Origin: Panaeolus papilionaceus
Lineage: Eukaryota; Basidiomycota; Agaricomycetes; Agaricales
Assembly: GCA_015501605.1 (NCBI GenBank)
Contig: JADNRZ010000001.1
Span: forward strand, 1,364,001-1,428,000
DNA: 64,000 nucleotides
Reading direction: 5' to 3'
The position numbers and the translations under genes were made by a program. The notes under the pieces were generated by a model. It did not search any database and was not told the DNA's origin. It saw only the letters and a list, made by a program, of their open reading frames with translations. How positions within the stretch are numbered: position 1 is the first letter of the stretch; every line of letters starts with the position of its first letter. Below, one piece after another: positions 61,313 through 64,000 of the stretch.

Positions 61313-62919
61313 TTATGTCATAAATGGGTTACACCTGCAAATGGTAGCCTTTACAGCAAAGCTTGCTATGCTGCCGAGCGCAAGGCCACCAACCAGACAA
61401 AAGCTGGCAACAGTCGCTGCGACATCCACGTCCTCTGTTCTCCCTTTTAGTCTAGGATTATGTTCCACTGAAGGTGCAGACATCATGCATAAGCTAGACA
61501 CATATCCGTTTGACCATCCAAAGACAAAAAGGAGGAACATAAAGAGGAAATCTGAGTTGATAACAGGGGGAGAAGAAGAAAATGATGGCCCCCCTTGGAC
61601 GTTGCACATGAGGAAGAGTGGAATGAAAAGTGTACGGGCGAGGGAGAGAGTCAATAAATGTTTCGCTGACCAGATTAGCAGGGCGGGGAATGAGCAGACC
61701 CAGCGCCCCAAGAAGTCTCCTACGTTGAAAACTAGAAAATGTATAGCGCTGAAAAGCAAAGGGTGTGTATCAGGGTTTGTTGGCTGGATGGATGTTGTAA
61801 TCGGAGGGAAAACAGCCTGTTTGGAATGAATCAGCGCCTTGAAGACTTCGGAGGTGAGATGTCCTTACAAGGGTAGCGAGGAAGCAATAAGCAACAGCAA
61901 CATGATAGATGCCATTGGCTTTGGCAATCCTGATCGCATTCTTTCTACTTTCCGAGTCTGTTGTAGTGCCTGGGCCTCGGGAAATTAAGCCACGACGCTC
62001 GTGATCCGAGATGAGCCCAGAAGTACGGGTGTTAGACTCCAGATGTTTGGCTACTTGCTGATATGCCGGTGACTTCACCAGCCAAGAATGAGCTAGTGCG
62101 CTGAATGCAAGGAAGACTGTTGAAAGTGCGAAGAAGATAAACGCCGAGCGCTCCTCAGCAGAACCGTCTCCCGCAAAAGTACGTGGTTTACCCCGCACCG
62201 ATATTGCTGCACTGACCACCTGAACACCACTGACCGCCACGGCGACAGCGGCTTGGCCCGACATCATGGCCTGTACCGCTGCAGGGCCAAACAGAGATGC
62301 AACAGCAATAACTGAAGTTTGAAGGTATGCCCCAACTGTGGCCTGGGCTGCACCGTTGAACAAAATAAATGCGAAGAACATTCCCGGAGATGGTGTGAAG
62401 AAGGTGGTGAGTGTCAACACGGCGTTGAGAACGAGCAACCAGACTATTGAACTGTGCGTCGTCACAGAAGGAGTCATCTATGAGGTATTCAGACCAAAAG
62501 AATCTGTAGGTGAAAGGTTCGCCTAACATTCTTGGATATACTGGTAGCATGTGCCAAAAAAATGAAATTAGCGGCCGTAAAGCTTGTTGTCAGATATGAG
62601 GCGAATGTTGAGTGCAGCGGTGAGGTCGCTAACCGCGACAAGAAAAATGGCATGGCGGTGATTACCACTTTTAGAGAATTAGATGCGATAGGGATAGATA
62701 CATTACATCAAACGCACCATTCCATGGCAGCAGAACTGAGCACCCTAAGATGAAATATGTCCAGTGGACTTTGCTATCAACGAGGACAGGTGCTTGAACA
62801 GGTGGCAAATCTGAGTCAATCACTGATTCGTCGACAAGCTCTATACGAGAGACATTGGCAGGACTGTCAACCTGAGGTAGTGCATGATATAGAGGGGGTT
62901 GTGTATCAGAAGGCGACAT
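61313..62919 (-). CDS. Equilibrative nucleoside transporter (ENT, FUN26-like)
   Basis: A multi-pass membrane protein of the SLC29/ENT family, moving nucleosides across a vacuolar or plasma membrane. The N-terminal cytosolic stretch (MSPSDTQPPLYHALP) is followed by HWTYFILGCSVLLPWNGAFDV, whose PWN motif is the ENT hallmark in the first membrane helix. Later segments include FILFNGAAQATVGAYLQTSV, AVQAMMSGQAAVAVAVSG and, past a long loop, NVGDFLGRWVCSF and FGWSNGYVSSLCMMSAP. The last helix is ATVASFCLVGGLALGSIASF. ATG 62919 (ACCACC context) is preferred to the in-frame 62979. The gene has introns near 61760-61880 and 62480-62760 with some joins not exactly placed. The stop TAA is at 61315-61313. 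Confidence 0.88.
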
Positions 62920-63301
62920 GGTGGTTTGGTGACAAGGAGTGCTGGCAGTCACAATGATGATGATAAAAGCACGACTCATTCAACAAAGAGTCCTGATGAG
63001 TCCAAATATGTTCATGTGCCATATGTCAGCGCATTTGCTTACAATGTGGGAGATAACACAGAAGAATCCTTTAGCTACACTGAGTACCATACACAACAGC
63101 TTTTACAGTACTTTGACTGCGTCTTGTGATCAGCCAATCCTTCCAATTCAGGCATCCATAAAGTTACTCCTATTTGCTATACTATCTATTGTCTTAACGT
63201 TAGACCTGAACGAGGCGTCAAGGATTAAGGATATTATCTCATTAGATTAAAGCTAACGCAAAAGGGAGGGGGTTAAGGGACTAAAGACCTATCTACAAGG
63301 A
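62920..63301. other. Intergenic region
   Basis: About 380 bp between the start of the ENT gene and the stop of the next minus-strand gene. It should hold the ENT promoter. No clear element or small gene is seen. Confidence 0.35.
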
Positions 63302-64000
63302 TTAGGCTCTGAGGCCAGAAGGGATGACTTGGTTTGGCTCATCAGCCAACACCAACTCGGCGAGACGACGTCTCTGCCTCTCCTCCTTCTTGGTTCGACT
63401 GTTCGTCTTTCTCTCCCATTTCTGAACCTGAGCGGTGTGCATCCATCTGGTCTTCTTCTTCTTTGAGCGCTCCTCGTTAACCTGCTCTCTCCACTTGAAC
63501 GCAGCATCTGCTTTTGCCTGTCGTACCGTGCGGCCATCTAGATGTTTGAGCTCTTGAGCTGTAATCCTCTTCAATAGAAGTTTAATGTTGGCTTGGTATT
63601 TATGATAACGTTCCAACTTCTTTGCTCGAGAATGAGGGTTGGCCAATTCCTCTTCCAAAAAGATTTCAACAGGTAATGAAGCATCATAATCCAGACCAAG
63701 ATGAGGATTATAGATGGTGTCCAGATATTCTCGCTCTTCAATCTGTCTGGGCACCAAGTTAACATTGGCTCCGACGTTGAACTCAGGCAGCTGATATGTG
63801 ACACGCGCAACATCCTCAGCAGATGTATCGTACAAGCCAGCTAAAGAGCACTGGTTGAGTCACTTCATAAACGCCAACAATAACCAGCTTCACCTTCAGG
63901 ATATTTTCGCTTTGGTTGAGCGGGCCATTTGATACGTATTCTTTGCCCTCTGTACCAGCCAGAGATTTTTGGAACCGTAGCGACGGCATATCTCCTCCAC
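63302..64000 (-). CDS. Basic protein, unrecognised, 5' end missing
   Basis: Two exons are visible: 63840-63302 and a part up to the window end (join at 63894). In the best frame the upstream exon reads WRRYAVATVPKISGWYRG, then RIRIKWPAQPKRKYPE, and continues GLYDTSAEDVARVTYQ. The later part is rich in Lys, Arg and Glu (HSRAKKLERYHKYQANIKLLL, VNEERSKKKKTRWMH, WERKTNSRTKKEERQRRR), ending VIPSGLRA at TAA. The basic, helical character would suit an organellar ribosomal or RNA-binding protein, but I do not recognise a family. The gene starts beyond the window. Confidence 0.55.

Overview
The window looks like nuclear DNA of a filamentous basidiomycete, probably an agaricomycete. Genes are dense, sit on both strands, and are cut by many short introns of about 45-70 bases with GT..AG ends. 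The products (tafazzin, PEX12, PHO81-like, THO2, MRC1, HBS1, berberine-bridge-type oxidase, six-hairpin glycosidase) are ordinary fungal housekeeping and accessory genes. I see no operons, rRNA, tRNA, CRISPR array, viral gene or autonomous transposon. Exon joins were worked out by hand from reading frame and splice sites. Where the summed exons divide by three I give a protein length.

Layout. 1-9.6 kb: 3' part of an acyl-CoA-binding protein, glutathione-dependent formaldehyde dehydrogenase, a Vfa1-like protein, a large unrecognised P/Q- and RGG-rich protein, and proteasome subunit alpha-6. 9.7-16 kb: COX15 and a BolA3-like gene on a shared 156-bp promoter, an EFM6-like methyltransferase, and a CBM48 (CRP1/MDG1-like) protein. 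16-24.5 kb: HBS1 with a probable SKI7-like alternative terminal exon, mitochondrial SSB (RIM1), a UPF0303 protein and PEX12. 24.8-33 kb: a PHO81-like SPX-ankyrin protein, an ABC half-transporter and GTP cyclohydrolase I. 33-46 kb: the large THO2 gene, a secreted GH105-like enzyme and a CAX-type cation exchanger. 46-55.4 kb: tafazzin, a doubtful small membrane protein, a foldback element, MRC1/claspin and an NTF2-like protein. 56.7-64 kb: a berberine-bridge-type flavoenzyme, a basidiomycete-type SRSM-repeat protein, a nucleoside transporter and the 3' part of an unrecognised basic protein.

The genes do not form one pathway, but themes recur: mitochondrial function (COX15, BolA3, RIM1, tafazzin), RNA surveillance and export (HBS1/SKI7, THO2), peroxisomes and lipids (ACBP, PEX12), and replication (MRC1, RIM1).

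The best lead is the HBS1 locus. A 1.4-kb exon ending in a stop codon can be skipped without changing frame. Skipping gives an 801-residue HBS1 and inclusion gives a 727-residue SKI7-like protein. Other leads are a GC-AG intron in the BolA3-like gene, an altered acyltransferase block in tafazzin (FSES), altered CAX motifs, a 136-bp foldback, and promoter motifs that fit their genes (MCB/SCB at MRC1, CACGTG at the PHO81-like gene, CCAAT between COX15 and BolA3, an HSE-like palindrome upstream of the NTF2-like gene).
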